DNA of 64,000 nt from Hymenopellis radicata (lineage: Eukaryota > Basidiomycota > Agaricomycetes > Agaricales > Physalacriaceae), in assembly GCA_015501595.1 (NCBI GenBank), contig JADNRX010000083.1, forward strand, positions 110,690 to 174,689, given 5' to 3'. Of the stretch, positions 21,040 through 32,544 are shown piece by piece. A model generated the notes under the pieces. That model worked only from the letters and a program-made list of their open reading frames with translations, was not told where the DNA came from and ran no database searches. Every line of letters starts with the position of its first letter. Position 1 is the stretch's first letter. The position numbers were made by a program, and so were the translations under genes.

Positions 21040-22483
21040 GATCGCTGTCTCTTATTTCGTCCAGCCTTGCCCTTCTGTCTGAAATTGCCAGTTTATACCC
21101 AAAGAGCAGCTCGTCAGGACGCGACGTAGTAGATGAATGTCGCGACGAATTGTAGGCGAACTTTAATTCACCTATCCATTTCGCCCAGTCCTCCCGGTTT
21201 CCTTTCACGTAGGAACGCAGCATAGTTTCAAGACGCACATTTAGGATTTCCGTTTGGCCGTCCGTTTGGGGGTGATGAGCGGTGGAAACTGCCAACTTCG
21301 TCCCATAAAAGGCGCACACAGATTTCCAGAATGCACTGGTCCATCGTTTATCGCGATCAGAGATGATTTTCGAGGGCAGACCGAACATATCGACCACGCT
21401 GTCTTTGATCAACTTCGCGAAGCCTTCAGAGCTGAGGTCGTTGTGGGTCGGAATCATCAGGGCGAATTTCGTAAGTTTATCCACTATGACTAGGACGGCT
21501 GTGAATTTCTCCTTTCCAGACGCTGGTAAACCCGTAATTAGGTCTAACGAAACCGTTTCGAATGGCCTGGCCGGAATAGGAGCGGGACATAATCCTCCTT
21601 CTCCCCCTGTACGGTCCACTTTTGTCTTTTGACAAAAATCGCAGGTTTCGACGAACACTTTAGAGTCGCGGACCATAGTTGGCCAGTAGAACGTGTTGCG
21701 CAAGCGGGCTAGCAGACTTCGGGATCCGCTATGTGCGCCTTCGCTAGCTGTATTATGCATCCAATTTAGCACCCAATTCACAATGCTGGCGGGCACGCAT
21801 AGTCGGAGGGTCCAATCCGCATCAGCGAAATAAAGCAGTCCGCTTTCCGCTCGTCGGAAGTGAGAAGGCGTTAGTGGCTGATCTGCCGTGGGGGCCGCTC
21901 TAGCGTAGGCTTCCTTGAAGGACCGGTCAGAACCGTAGCCTTCAACGAACTTCTGCACAAGTTCCTCATCCACGGATATCAGCAGCTTTGAATGCCTATC
22001 CTCGTTCAAATCTTCCTCGATCGACTGCTGCGCTGCGCTGGGGATGCCCCATTCTTCCAATTCGTCTTCGAAAGGGAGGGTACCCGAATGATGGGTATCT
22101 GCTGTCTCCGGAATCGAAGAGCTGAGTGGAGTCTCTACGGAGGGCGTTACCTTTGGGCCTGGAGGAGAGACACTAGCAGACTTCTCTGCTTTAGACTTCG
22201 AGCGCGTCCTCGCCGCTTCCGCCTGTAGCGCGATGGGATCGACAATGTCTTCCCACCACCACACTTCGAATGCCGCCCTCCTTGCTGCTGTTTTTCGTTC
22301 CTCTAAGGCTTGCGCCTTGGCCTCCACCTCCTCGTTCAGGCGAATAGGGTCGGATGCATCTACAGATGGAGAATGATGATCAGGAATACATGGTAGTCTT
22401 GAAAGCGGATCCACATTGGAATGGACTCTTCCCGGGCGATGGATGATCTTCAAACCTGGGTAGGCAGCGTAAACAGCCCCCAA
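21005..22483 (-). pseudogene. RNase H C-terminus and integrase
   Basis: Starts at KIIHRPGRVHSNVDPLSRLP, the typical RNase H-integrase linker. An HHCC-type zinc finger follows (ending CDFCQKTK), then the DDE core: D in VSLDLITGLP, D in KIISDRDKRW and E in DGQTEILNVRLE. After LLFGYKLAISDRRARLDEIR the frame ends in DSDRGRGRGRGR. The GPY/F module that normally separates the DDE core from the chromodomain is absent, indicating an internal deletion. Confidence 0.85.
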
Positions 22484-23686
22484 GCTGCTAGTCTCTTGTT
22501 GGTGTTCTCATAAATGCGTGCCCATTGTAACGCCGCATGGTCCGTGATCAGAATAACCTGTTCGCCCTCGATAAAAGGCTGAAACTTCACCAGTGCTTCC
22601 TTCGCAGCTAAGGCTTCTCTCTCTGTCGCGCTGTAGTTCCGCTCTGCCGGCTTAAAGGTGCGACTCCAGTATGTGATCACGCGCTCCACATACACTCAGG
22701 TGTCCTCGAAATTCTCTGCCCATTGCAGTATTTCCCCCGCTTCATCCACTTCTTTAGCAACTTTCGTCACTAATCGAGGCACAGGCAGTTCGTGGTCGAA
22801 AGATCTCTTGAGTCGATCGTACGTTGGAGTTCCCCTCAAGTCTTGTACTTGAATTTTCTGAACTTGCTGTAGGCTGGCTCCTAGCGCGACGTCCGAAGCA
22901 TCGGTATAGAGACGATAGGGAGAGCCCGCTATCGGGTGTCCTAAGACGGGAGCTAAAGATAAGGCCTCCTTAGCCTGATTGAAGGCGATCTCCTGTTCCT
23001 CGTCCTAATGAAACTTGGCGCCCTTCTGCAAGAGCTGAAATAGAGGAGCCGCGATAAACGAGTAGAACGGAATGTATGCGGAGAAATAAACGACCATACC
23101 CAGAAATTTCTGCAAGTCGGATACGGTTTTAGGTCGCTGCAGATCCAGAATAGCCGCCACCTTCTCTTTATGAGTGGAGAACCCCAGCCGGGATACTTTG
23201 TGTCCCAGTAGAAGAATGGACGAATATCCCACGAAGCACTTCGTAGGGGCGAGAGTAACCCCTGCCTTCTCAACGGCTGCCAATACCTGGTCTAAATGCT
23301 CCAGGTGCTCTTCCCACGATCTGGAATACACGACGATGTCGTCGATATATACCAACGTGAAGATCCAGAGGTAGGGGGCTAAGATGCCTTGCATTACCCT
23401 CTGGAAGATGGAAGGCCCATTGCGCAGACCGAAAGGCATGCGTTTGAATTGGTATAACCCCATGTGACTGCGAAACACTGTTTTTTCTTTAGCTTCCTCC
23501 GCCATCTCGAGTTGAGTGAAACCGGCTAGAGCATCAAACGATGAAAGGACTTGCGCGCCTGACAAGGCTGATTTCCGACTGTCGCGGAATGGGGAATTCG
23601 TCGGGAATGGTTTTAGCATTTAACTCGCGATAATCTACCGCGAGGCGCGGCTTGCCATTCCGGAACACCACCACACAAGGAAATCC
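22450..23686 (-). pseudogene. Reverse transcriptase and RNase H, with stops and frameshifts
   Basis: Directly after the stop at 23687 the frame reads GFPCVVVFRNGKPRLAVDY, an RT fingers motif. A shift near 23580 leads to ALSGAQVLSSFDALAGFTQL, the palm motif MPFGLRNGPSIFQRVM and the catalytic LVYIDDIVVYS. A TAG at 23005 follows KGAKFH; a TGA at 22696 follows NFEDT; RNase H motifs continue as RNYSATEREALAAKEAL and LITDHAALQWA. A shift inside a G run near 22475 enters the integrase frame. Confidence 0.85.
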
Positions 23687-26431
23687 CTAAGGGCTGACGG
23701 ATTTCTCAATCACTCCCTTCTCAAACCATTCGTTTACTTGCTTTTCAATCACCTCCCTCTTTAGCGGGAACGCCGCGTACATAGGCTTTGAGACGGGCGT
23801 CGCTCCCTCCTTCAAGGGAATAGGAACTTCGACGTTGAGATGTCCCAAACGGCCGTTGACGCCGAAGGCAGCCTCTCGCTTCTTGAGCAGCGCAAGCAGT
23901 CGTGGTCGAATCTCCTCCGGAATGTCGGGGCCCAAGTTCACCAGCTTAGCTACCTCCTCCTCAGAAGGTTCTTCTGGCAGCGCAGCTAGTTTAGGTCCCC
24001 ATAACTCGTCCGGGTCCTCCTCCATTGCTGCTGGCACGAAAGGACTTAGTTCTGCTTGCACTTTATCTTGTTCTTTTCTTAATTTTTCTTCTTCTTGTCG
24101 AATCCGTTCCTTGTTGATTTGGTACGCTCGGTTGTCATCGGCATCAGGTACCTCTTCCATGGAAGATCGACGGGGCCTGGGTACGGGCGCTGAGAGGTTC
24201 TGCGAGGGCACCACTGCTGGAGCTAAGCTCTCAGCGGGCGCCAACTCTGCATCGCCTCCGCGTCTTCTTGTTCCCTTGTCCACCGCCTCAGCCTGACGAC
24301 GCGAAGGGAAGTTCTCCTCGTCTGGCACCTCCTCCGTCGAAACGGAAGTTCCTGATGATCCTGAACTATGTTGCGATCCCTCCTCCTCTGAGTCCGATTC
24401 AGTTACTTCCTCCATCTCTGCTGCCTCCTCTCCTCCCTCTTCCTTCCTACTCATACTCTCTACCCAGATCCGCATACTATCCGCTTTGTCAGCATACGCG
24501 CGATGAACGGCACTGTCAGACGTGGGCGCGTCCAGGTCCAGGTCGGGATTCAGAAGATGTCCCACCAGTTCTCCAGCTCTGATTACTATCGGTCGTGTCC
24601 CGGGATTTGCCATAGGTAAGTACGGATTTTCTGCATTAATCCAGCTTGTTGCTATAGCAGCTACCTCCTCATTCTCATTCGCGATTAGGACTTTGTCGAC
24701 TATCCAGTTCTTCCTTTCTCCCCAGTCGGCAATAACTTCCAGAGACTGCACGAACCCCGGCTTGATAATGAGGTCGTTCGCCGCATATACTAGGGGTGGA
24801 ATGGCTAAGGCGTCAGGTCTACGCTTCGCCTTAGCCCGACGAGCCAGTTTCCGACAGACGAATGAGGATGTATGGGCAAACGACTGCCGTATGGAGAATC
24901 CAATATCTACATCCAGCGACGAGGATGCCTCGATACGATATCCCTGACGTGGCAGGATAACGAACGAGCGACCAGAGGCATGTCGTTCCACGCCTAACTC
25001 GTAGGACGTCTGGAAATCCTCGCTTAGTAGCAGCGGGGAAAGCATGCCCCGGACGACGTAGGCTTCCACCTCGAAGCTGATTACCTTGGCATCCACGGTG
25101 TGCACCAGATAGGTGAAGGTAGTGTAGCCTATAACCTTCGCGCTGTTCGTGAGCTGATACAGCTTAATGCGCATACCCTCCTTCAAGGCCGAGAGATCCC
25201 GTCGTGATTGGAAAAATTCCTCTGACATCAGCGTGATGTCGGCGCCAGAGTCTAGCTTTCCTTTTACCGGAACAGAATCCAATGAATTCACATAGCCTTT
25301 AATGTGCAAGGCAGCGATCCCCGCGGCTCCCCTGCCTACTGGCTGGACGCGTCGCTTTGGAATGGCTTCCACAGTGGGGCCGGCCTCCTCCGAATCCTCT
25401 TTAGTGGGAGAATTACTTGCTAACTTCCGTCGAGCTATCCGACTAGGGGATGTAGGGGATTCCGGCTGCTTCCCTGGTCGTCGAGCAGTACTCTCGAACG
25501 CTTCCCGTCGACGGGTGTTACGGTTGGGAGTAGTGGGTCTTGTAGATACTGGGGGTACATGAGCCTTCTTTGCTTCCGCGAGGCTCTGAGCTTGCACCCA
25601 TTGACCGTGGGTTGACAGATCGTCTTTACCGTTCAGACACAAAGCGCAAACACATTTCGTATTAGTCTCAATACACATGGCTTCGTAATGCAACTTGTCA
25701 CTGAGAATGTCCGCTTCTGTAATGTCCGTTACGATCTCGTTTGCCGAATACAACCGGTGCCACCATTCGAAATGAGGACACTGATGAGCATAGTGAAACT
25801 TACTCCAGCACACGAAACAGTTTCGTCCTTCCTCTGGGAGCCGGGCAGCTTTCACATCGTCGACACAAGGAAACACTTGTCCTTTGTATTTCCCCCCTTT
25901 AGGCCAATCAGCGTCTGGGACCGTGGCTGTCCTGATTCGCGCAGTCTTCGGAGCACCCGACTTTGGTGCACTGCGATCCCAGGCTGCCGCGAACGCCTGT
26001 CGTATCAGGGTTTCGAACGATAAGTCGGGGACCGTGGAATTAGAAGCAATTGGGTCTGCATCGACCGCTGTCTCCACCTCCTTTGCTGAGCGATGACTCA
26101 CCTCGCGATCTCCGTCTGTCTGACTCCAATGCGCAATCAGGGCCTTGGTGTGCATGGAGGCAAGATTGGTGAGGTCGCACATGGTACTCGCCATGTTGGA
26201 GCTAAGAAGGGTTTCCCATTCTGGCGGCTGTGTCCTTAAGATTCGATCGACCACCGCGGGACCGTCGTCTTCAACGAACAGGAAGCTATGGTGCCTCGTA
26301 CGCCGATGAATAAAGTCTACAGGGTTCTCCATTTTGTGACCGGGCTGGCGGAATTGCATCTCCTCCCATTCCTGCATCCTCCCTGCGATCCAAGTCTTTG
26401 TCAGGAAGAACTTCCGTATAGCGACAATCAT
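23687..26431 (-). pseudogene. Gag C-terminus, zinc knuckle and aspartic protease
   Basis: A 914-codon frame in phase with the upstream gag frame. It contains a CCHC knuckle (CFVCWSKFHYAHQC, spacing 2-4-4), an acidic/Ser-rich linker, and a retropepsin-like site VKGKLDSGADITLMS. It reaches the start of RT (EVPIPLKEGATPVSKPMYAA) before a TAG at SVSP. No separate protease gene is seen; Gag-Pro is one frame. Confidence 0.85.
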
Positions 26432-28141
26432 TCAGAACCAATCGCTTCTTAACCACTGTTGGTCTCCAGAAGGCAGTCCCGACCACCAGTTCTTAGCACG
26501 AGCAGTCCAATAATGCGGGGCCATGTTTGCGATACCCTTCTGCATCTTGGGACTCATCCGAGCCAGCTGCTGCATGGCGGAGAGGTAGTCCACAGCTGTG
26601 GTATCCCCACCGTCCCAGGGAGGAATCACGGTAGGGGGCAGCTTATTATTCAGCTGCCACTCGATCTCGTTCTCCGTGTCGTCTTGATAGTAGCGTCGGC
26701 CACCACCGCCCCCACCACCGCTACCTCCACCACCGCCTCCTCCACCGTTACCACCACTACCGCCTCCACCTCTGTTTCCTCCACCACCGCCACCTCCTCC
26801 ATTATCGTCTCCATCTCCGTCGCCTCCGTGTCTCCGTCTTCTTCTGTCTCTCCCGTCGTACCTATTGTCATCCAGATCCTCGTCCTCGCCTCGTCCATGT
26901 TCTCTTCTGGGCTCTCTGTCTCTTCCCTTCTCCTCCTTGTTGGACTTCCTACCCGCGCGTTGTTGACTTTCTGGGGCGACAAGCCCTAGTCCTGCCCGCA
27001 TGCCAGAGGGTAAGTCCTCCTCGAGTCGATTGTAGACGTAGGCTGCGGAAGACGCGGCACGATAAGTCGCAGGAGTTACCGGCTGGTATCCTTGCCGTGC
27101 CTCGCTGGGAAGATCTGCGAACCTTCCTACTCCGGGCAGCACGGAGATTGAATGAGAATCCCTTATGGGCGGTCGTGGCTTAGAGGATGAAGCGACGGGT
27201 TTCAGAGGTGGTTTAGTCCTGGATGGGTCGATGTCGATAGGCCAATTGACTGAAGCCTTGCCTTTACCTTCCCGCACCACGATTGAGTTCATGAGGTCGT
27301 GTATGTGGCTAGTCGGATTGAACACCAGCTCGTAGTTCTTGTAGTTAGCCTCGTCCAGCGTGGGGAGACCATAAGCGGATGGGTTGGAACCTCGGTAATA
27401 CTTCTCGAGTCGGTCCAGGTTGGTGAGATTCAGCCTGTTGACGAGGTGGTGCACGTCGTCGAGATCGATGTTCCTTGCGATCTCGAAATATTCTGGGCGA
27501 AGCAAGTACTTGCCCAGCACTGTGGACGCACCCCCCGATTCCTGGCGAGAGCGTGCTTCAGAGACTGTAGATACCATGTCGGGGAACCGGACTCAACGCT
27601 CTTCATTCCACATGCCTCGTAGAGCTAGTAGATAACGGTCAAGGCGCTGCTGAGCATTCCTAAGGCGCTCCTTCCAGACACCAAGAGCGATCAGAACGTG
27701 CGGTGCATGCTCACTGACTTCCAGGGAGCGGAGAAGCTTCCAACCTGGGTCTAACTGAAAGGTAGATGACTTAGCCCACAGAAATGCGTGAAACGAAGTT
27801 AGACATTGCGAAACTGCTAGAGCTACATGTGCGAACTGCTCCAAGTACTCTGGAGCTAGTCCCCAGCACGGTATCGAATCTGGTAACGCATCCGGCTGAT
27901 AGACTCGTCGAAGTTCGGTTCGGGTGATGATCATGCCCATGACCTCTTCGATTCCTTCTGGTAAATTCCTCCAAAAATTCCCGAGATGAGGGTACGAGAC
28001 TCGAATGATCAATTCCCGCACCCAGACCGTGTCCTCCTTCGATAGACTTGGAAGCTTGCCTTCAATAGCACCGAAGGGAGCTAAAGGATCCTCGTCTGGA
28101 TTATCCCAGAGCGCGTGGTAGCGCACGACTGACGCTGCCAA
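26432..28141 (-). pseudogene. Gag, two in-frame stops
   Basis: Two stretches (28141-27593 and 27577-26432) share one frame, separated by TGA at 27593; a second TGA at 26432 leads in frame into the protease ORF. The N-terminal part includes SKEDTVWVRELIIRV and LPDSIPCWGLAPEYLEQF; the second has a basic/acidic segment, a long Gly tract (about 26700-26830, low complexity) and capsid-like AKNWWSGLPSGDQQW. No ATG precedes 28141 in frame (the frame opens at about 28170 after a TGA), so the 5' end is probably lost. Confidence 0.75.
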
Positions 28142-28158
28142 AGGCTCGTCCCTAGGGC

Positions 28159-28750
28159 TGTAGTCGCGTCATCAGGAAACGGGTTCCCAGCCTAGAGGAC
28201 TACTGAGTCAACCATGGTGAACATGGTTGCCTAGAGGATATTGAGGTGTGAAACTCTACTAAGCTAACTTTGGCAAAGGTTCAGGTCCAAACCTTCCTTG
28301 AGGATGCCTCGAGTCTAACTCAAGATCACTCAAGTCATACTCAAGTCATACTCAACACAGCTCATGCTACCCTAAATGAGATATATGCAACTTAGGTCTA
28401 ACACAAACCAGCTCAACACAACATAACACCGAACAGAATTAGTTAAGTGAAATCAAAAATGCTTCTAAGAAGCTTAAAACTCAGGAACCCAGTTAAAAAC
28501 ATTGACAATGCAGTGCATTCAAACATATCATTACATACATACAGGAAACCATCAAACATAGTATGAAAATATTATAGTAAGAGTACCCACCTACCATAGA
28601 TCACACGGTATCACAATACAAAATAACATAAACATTACCTTTACAATAACAGGGAGCTTCGATTATCCTCATCCCGTTAATCCACTATCTTACCTGTCGA
28701 GCCACCGGTAATGCCCTGTCAAGCTGTCACTGAAAGTCGTCATTGACTGG
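28159..28750 (+). repeat. LTR-like or structured-repeat end, plus orientation
   Basis: Starts TGTAGTCGCGTCATCAGGAA and matches the minus-strand sequence starting at 32874 (TGTAGGGCCCGGACCATCAG) over its first 50-100 bp in patches (CATCAGGAAACGG, CCNGAGG, ACTGAG). Internal hairpin AACCATG-gtgaa-CATGGTT. Beyond 28420 it is AT-rich and unrecognised. A TG...CA LTR boundary is plausible but no partner end or target duplication was found. Confidence 0.35.
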
Positions 28751-30760
28751 TGAGGAGGCCACTGGTCGAGTACTCATCATCGTCTTGTGAAGGGACAGTC
28801 ATTGTCGTCGGCATCTTGTATGCACTTGTTGTCAGATGATGGTCGCAGTGGCCACTGATCGAGTAGTAGTCGGCATCGTCGTCGTTGTCGTCTGGTGAAG
28901 GGACAGTCGTCATCGTCGAGAGTTGGTAAGCAGTCGTTGTCGGATGTTGGAGTCATCGTGGTTATCGAGCGGGCTGGTCGAGTTGCGGTAGACATCAAGC
29001 GAGGTGGTTGTTGAGGCAGTCGTTGTCGGATGCTGGAGTCGTGGTGGTCATCGAGCGGAGTGGTCGCAGCTCCAGGCAGTTGTTGTCGTGGAGTCGTGGT
29101 GGACATCAAGCGAGGTGGTCGTGGGGTCGTAATCATTTTCAGTATACAGACTGGAGCGGACGGTGGTGGCAGACTTATCATCGTGGCAGAAATCGCTGTG
29201 CCGTGGCCGAAGTCGTCATGTCATAAGAGGAAGTTGTCCGTATCGTGGAAGTCGCTGTTGTAGCAAGCATAATCCGCAGCGCAGTAGTCATCGTCAATGT
29301 TGTCGTCCTTGATGTAGTGGGAACTGGTGGGGAAAAGACAACGATTAGCCTGAACTCCGATCGAAATAAAACTCAACACGCACGTGATGTATACGTGGCA
29401 ACAGTTGTCGGCGCCATGGGTCACTTGCGGAATTGTGGAAAAAGGGCAGGGAAAACATGACGGGCAAGCGGTATCTGCCACCAGGTTGCTTGTCGTCGAA
29501 GCAGAGGCCATTGTGGTCGTACTTGCACATTATTGTTGTAGACGTCCATCATGGATATGTCCTTGTTGTCGGCGCGTGGATGAAGAACAAGCCTCAACGA
29601 CTCCGAGGTCATAGGAAAAGTGGAACGATTAGACCCTGCTTCCCGATCAAAATATAACTGAACACTCACGTGATGCCTACGTGGCTGCCAGTTGTCGGCG
29701 GCATGATCTGGGGAGAGAGGGAATCATAGTAGCATGACAGCAATGGACGTCGCATACCTTGTGAGGGATATGGAAAACAAGATGGACTTGCAGAGGAACG
29801 GTCGCCTGGTTCTGGCTGGAAGACCGACACCACCTCCCAACCATGGGCCCACAAAGCCCTGCTCAAGGTCGGCCTGGCTCTAAGTGGGCCCACGGTTGGG
29901 TATGGTGTCGTGGTGAGGCGGCGGCGGATATGATAGAACTATCGTGGTTGCTTAACACAGGCAGAAAGGATGTGAAAATGAGACGCACCGCGTAATGCTG
30001 CCCGTCTGCAGACGAGACAGCATCTATTCCTCAAGTGCCGGCTCCTGCAAAACCCATTCGTGGTTGCAGCGCGGGCATTGTGTTACCTCAGTCAATGACG
30101 CCGTTCATGCGGGATGCCTGTGTCGACAGCACTGTCAATGGCGGAGGCTGCCTGTCTTGATAGGGCTTACACCGTGACTATGCAGCCATTTAACAGACGG
30201 ACAATATCGGGGGATGAAGCTTTGAAGACGAAGAGGCGGCGAGTGATCGATGATGGTGGTAGAAGACTGAGTTGTACCAGCCCGAACAGTGCTTGATCAC
30301 TGTTCGGATTCTCGGTCCGAGTAGCCGCCGCCAAATCTGGGCGACGACGACAACGATTGCGAGCGTACGGCGGCTCTGGAAAGCCTGCAATATTGCGAAA
30401 TTCATTAAGAACATTTGGTTGACATATATATCTATGAGGTTGCAGGAAAATTGAGATGGGAGGACATACAACCTACCAGGAGCCATGAAAGGTCTTATAA
30501 GATGAATTGTTCGAGCAACTACATTGTGTTGCTGGGGTTGAGTACCTTAAATTTAGTTAGCATTAGTACATAACACTATGTTGTGCATATACAGTTAAAA
30601 ATTTGGACCTCCGGGCTGGTGTAGCGCGCTGGAGCGCGCGATTTCAGGTTATTTCGATGGTATACTATCTATGTAAGCTTGATTCTATATCTACACGCGA
30701 TAGAACTACAAGAATTTTTATTGCTACAGGTAATATACATATCCTGTATCAAATTCCGAT
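28751..30760. repeat. Low-complexity GTC/GTTG-rich tract and hairpins, no gene
   Basis: 28780-29220 is rich in TCGTTGTC and GGTCGTGG words. A block of about 65 bp is repeated at 29357-29425 and 29645-29710 (CGATCAAAATATAACT/CACGTGATG). 29830-29913 is an inverted repeat (CGACACCACC ... ACCATGGGCCCAC and GTGGGCCCACGG ... GGTGTCG). 30285-30308 is CGAACAGTG-cttgat-CACTGTTCG, a perfect 9-bp stem. I see no reliable coding gene. Confidence 0.4.
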
Positions 30761-32540
30761 ACTTATGATGCTACTCCGAGCCCGTCGTCGCTGTCCCGAG
30801 CGTCGACGAGCTCGTTCCGTTTACGATCGGATGACCGATCCGAACGATCCGGACAGTGATCGAACACTGTTCGGAGTCGTTCTCTCTTCCTCCGACCACC
30901 ACCATCAAGCCATTGCCAGGCTCGTCGACCCCCGTCACCCTTTAACGACATTCTGGCACCGTCTGTGTGCTTTTTCTTCCACCCTGGACCCTTGGAACGT
31001 CGAAATTGGCAACGTCTGCGTAAGCCCCAGACGACGGGCAGCATCCCATTAATACGGAGACGTCGAGAAGGACATTGACGGCAAGAGTGTGTGCGTCCGG
31101 CGACCGACTCTGCGTCGTCGCCCGTGATCAAGGAGACCGACTTTGTGTCGTCTCCCTCTGATCTAGCTCTGTCTGCGGGCTGAAGAGCCCCGTCCCCGGT
31201 GGACGCGTAAGCCCTCCAACGAGGCCGCACATTTGCAGGAACATGGCAAATCTCGGGACTTAACAGAACGTCTTCACACCGATGTCCCGGGACCTCGCAG
31301 AGGCGACGACGTCTCCTTGCCAGCAAGTTGCTGCTTGTCTGGTATGCCTTAGTGTGTTTTTCATCCGGCACCTATTCGTCATACTGAGAACTCTCTTCGC
31401 TATAGTCCGCACCACGACGAACGACCTTCGATATCAAGCAAGCCGACTTCAGGACACGTCTTCCGGAAGCATTCGTCTCCATTCTGCTCTTTCTTGCCCA
31501 CCTCTTTGTGGAACTGCGGGCTTGAAGAGCCCCGGCGGCCCCGCTGGACGCGTAAGCCGTCCAACGACGCTGCAGACACCGACGGGCGATGGATACGACG
31601 ACCAGCCGCGTAAGCCCTGGACGCCAGGCAGCATTTTTTTCATCCATTTCCAGAAGGCAGCGTGGTCTGACGATGAGCCTGTGGTCGACGTCAAGGCAGC
31701 GCTAGTCCCCGCCGCAAGCGAAGAGTGGTTTTGAAGGGGCGGAATCATCGTCCTCGTTTGCTGGAGAGGCATCATAGGACCTCGACACCGCGCTGCTTGC
31801 TGGCACGCGGCGTTGTCAAGGTGCGTGTATCTTTAGACCGCATTTTTGGTACTGACTTAATCCATGCCCACGACGATGCTACGATGCCAAGCGAGGTAGA
31901 GACGTCAAGAATATGACGCCGCGCAGTCTGCTGATAGGCGGCGTCGTTGGCGCGCTTATCTTTTTGCTATCATGCATTACTATCTGACTATCTTTAGGAG
32001 TATGGCTTCACAACGACAACGACAGCACACTCACAAGGACGACATCACGACTACGATGATGCGACGATGACGACGGGAAGACGGCTCGTCGAGGACGACA
32101 ACCTTTTCAACACCTCGACACCTACCAATGACGATAGCACTCTCACCCAACGACTGTGCGACGATCACCGCCACGGCACCACGGCGACGACCCAGATACC
32201 ACGAAGATCTGGATCTGTACGTGACGCAGACACTGCGAAGATCTGGATCTCTGGACGACAACGATCGTGCAAGAACCCCCAACGGCACCACCACATAACG
32301 GCCACGATAACACGGCAACCTCGACAGTAATGTTGTTGCACCACCCCACCCAACCAACCCCTTTCGTACAGGATATGACCCCCGCACCTTTGTGCAGTGG
32401 GTCGTCTTGTCGAAACTTGTTGCTGTGTGTCGAGGTGCAAAACTTACTCTTCCTGACTCGACTGCTATTTCGAGTGGGGTATGACCGGCATACTCTTGTA
32501 TGCCGTGTCGCCTCAGCGAAACTCTACGGCAGTTGACACA
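30761..32540 (-). repeat. Composite hairpin repeat, long copy, reverse orientation
   Basis: Plus-strand order from the left: CGAACACTGTTCG hairpin (about 30853), GCGTAAGC hairpins at about 31018-31042, 31205-31229, 31550-31575 and 31608-31632, GGGCTTGAAGAGCCCC hairpin (about 31519), inverted GACGCCGCGCAGTC/GGCGGCGTC (about 31916-31946), GATCTGGATCT palindromes (about 32206-32250), and two terminal-type hairpins (32361-32416, 32468-32525). The order mirrors copy 1 at 1632-2396. Confidence 0.6.
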
Positions 32541-32544
32541 TTAG

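Larger units (their letters stand above)
18831..28141 (-). mobile_element. Decayed Ty3/gypsy chromovirus with an extra 3' ORF
   Basis: Order on the minus strand: Gag (28141-26432), zinc knuckle and aspartic protease (within 26431-23687), RT (about 23745-23005), RNase H (about 23004-22400), integrase (to 21005), chromodomain (21039-20839), then an uncharacterised ORF (20814-18831). PR-RT-RH-IN order and the chromodomain place it in the chromovirus branch of Ty3/gypsy. Five in-frame stops and at least two frameshifts make it non-autonomous. No matching LTR pair is visible: the 3' end is cut at 18830 by a hAT-like element and the 5' side meets an LTR-like end at 28159. Confidence 0.85.

Noticed and set aside
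26697..26830. Glycine-rich tract as a separate gene (on either strand)
   Set aside because: It is in frame within Gag and the opposite-strand Thr/Ser frames are its shadow.
30600..30660. Another tRNA-like start (GGGCTGGTGTAGCGCGC)
   Set aside because: An A-box-like word and a GC-rich arm are present, but no B box or GACCGGT body follows.
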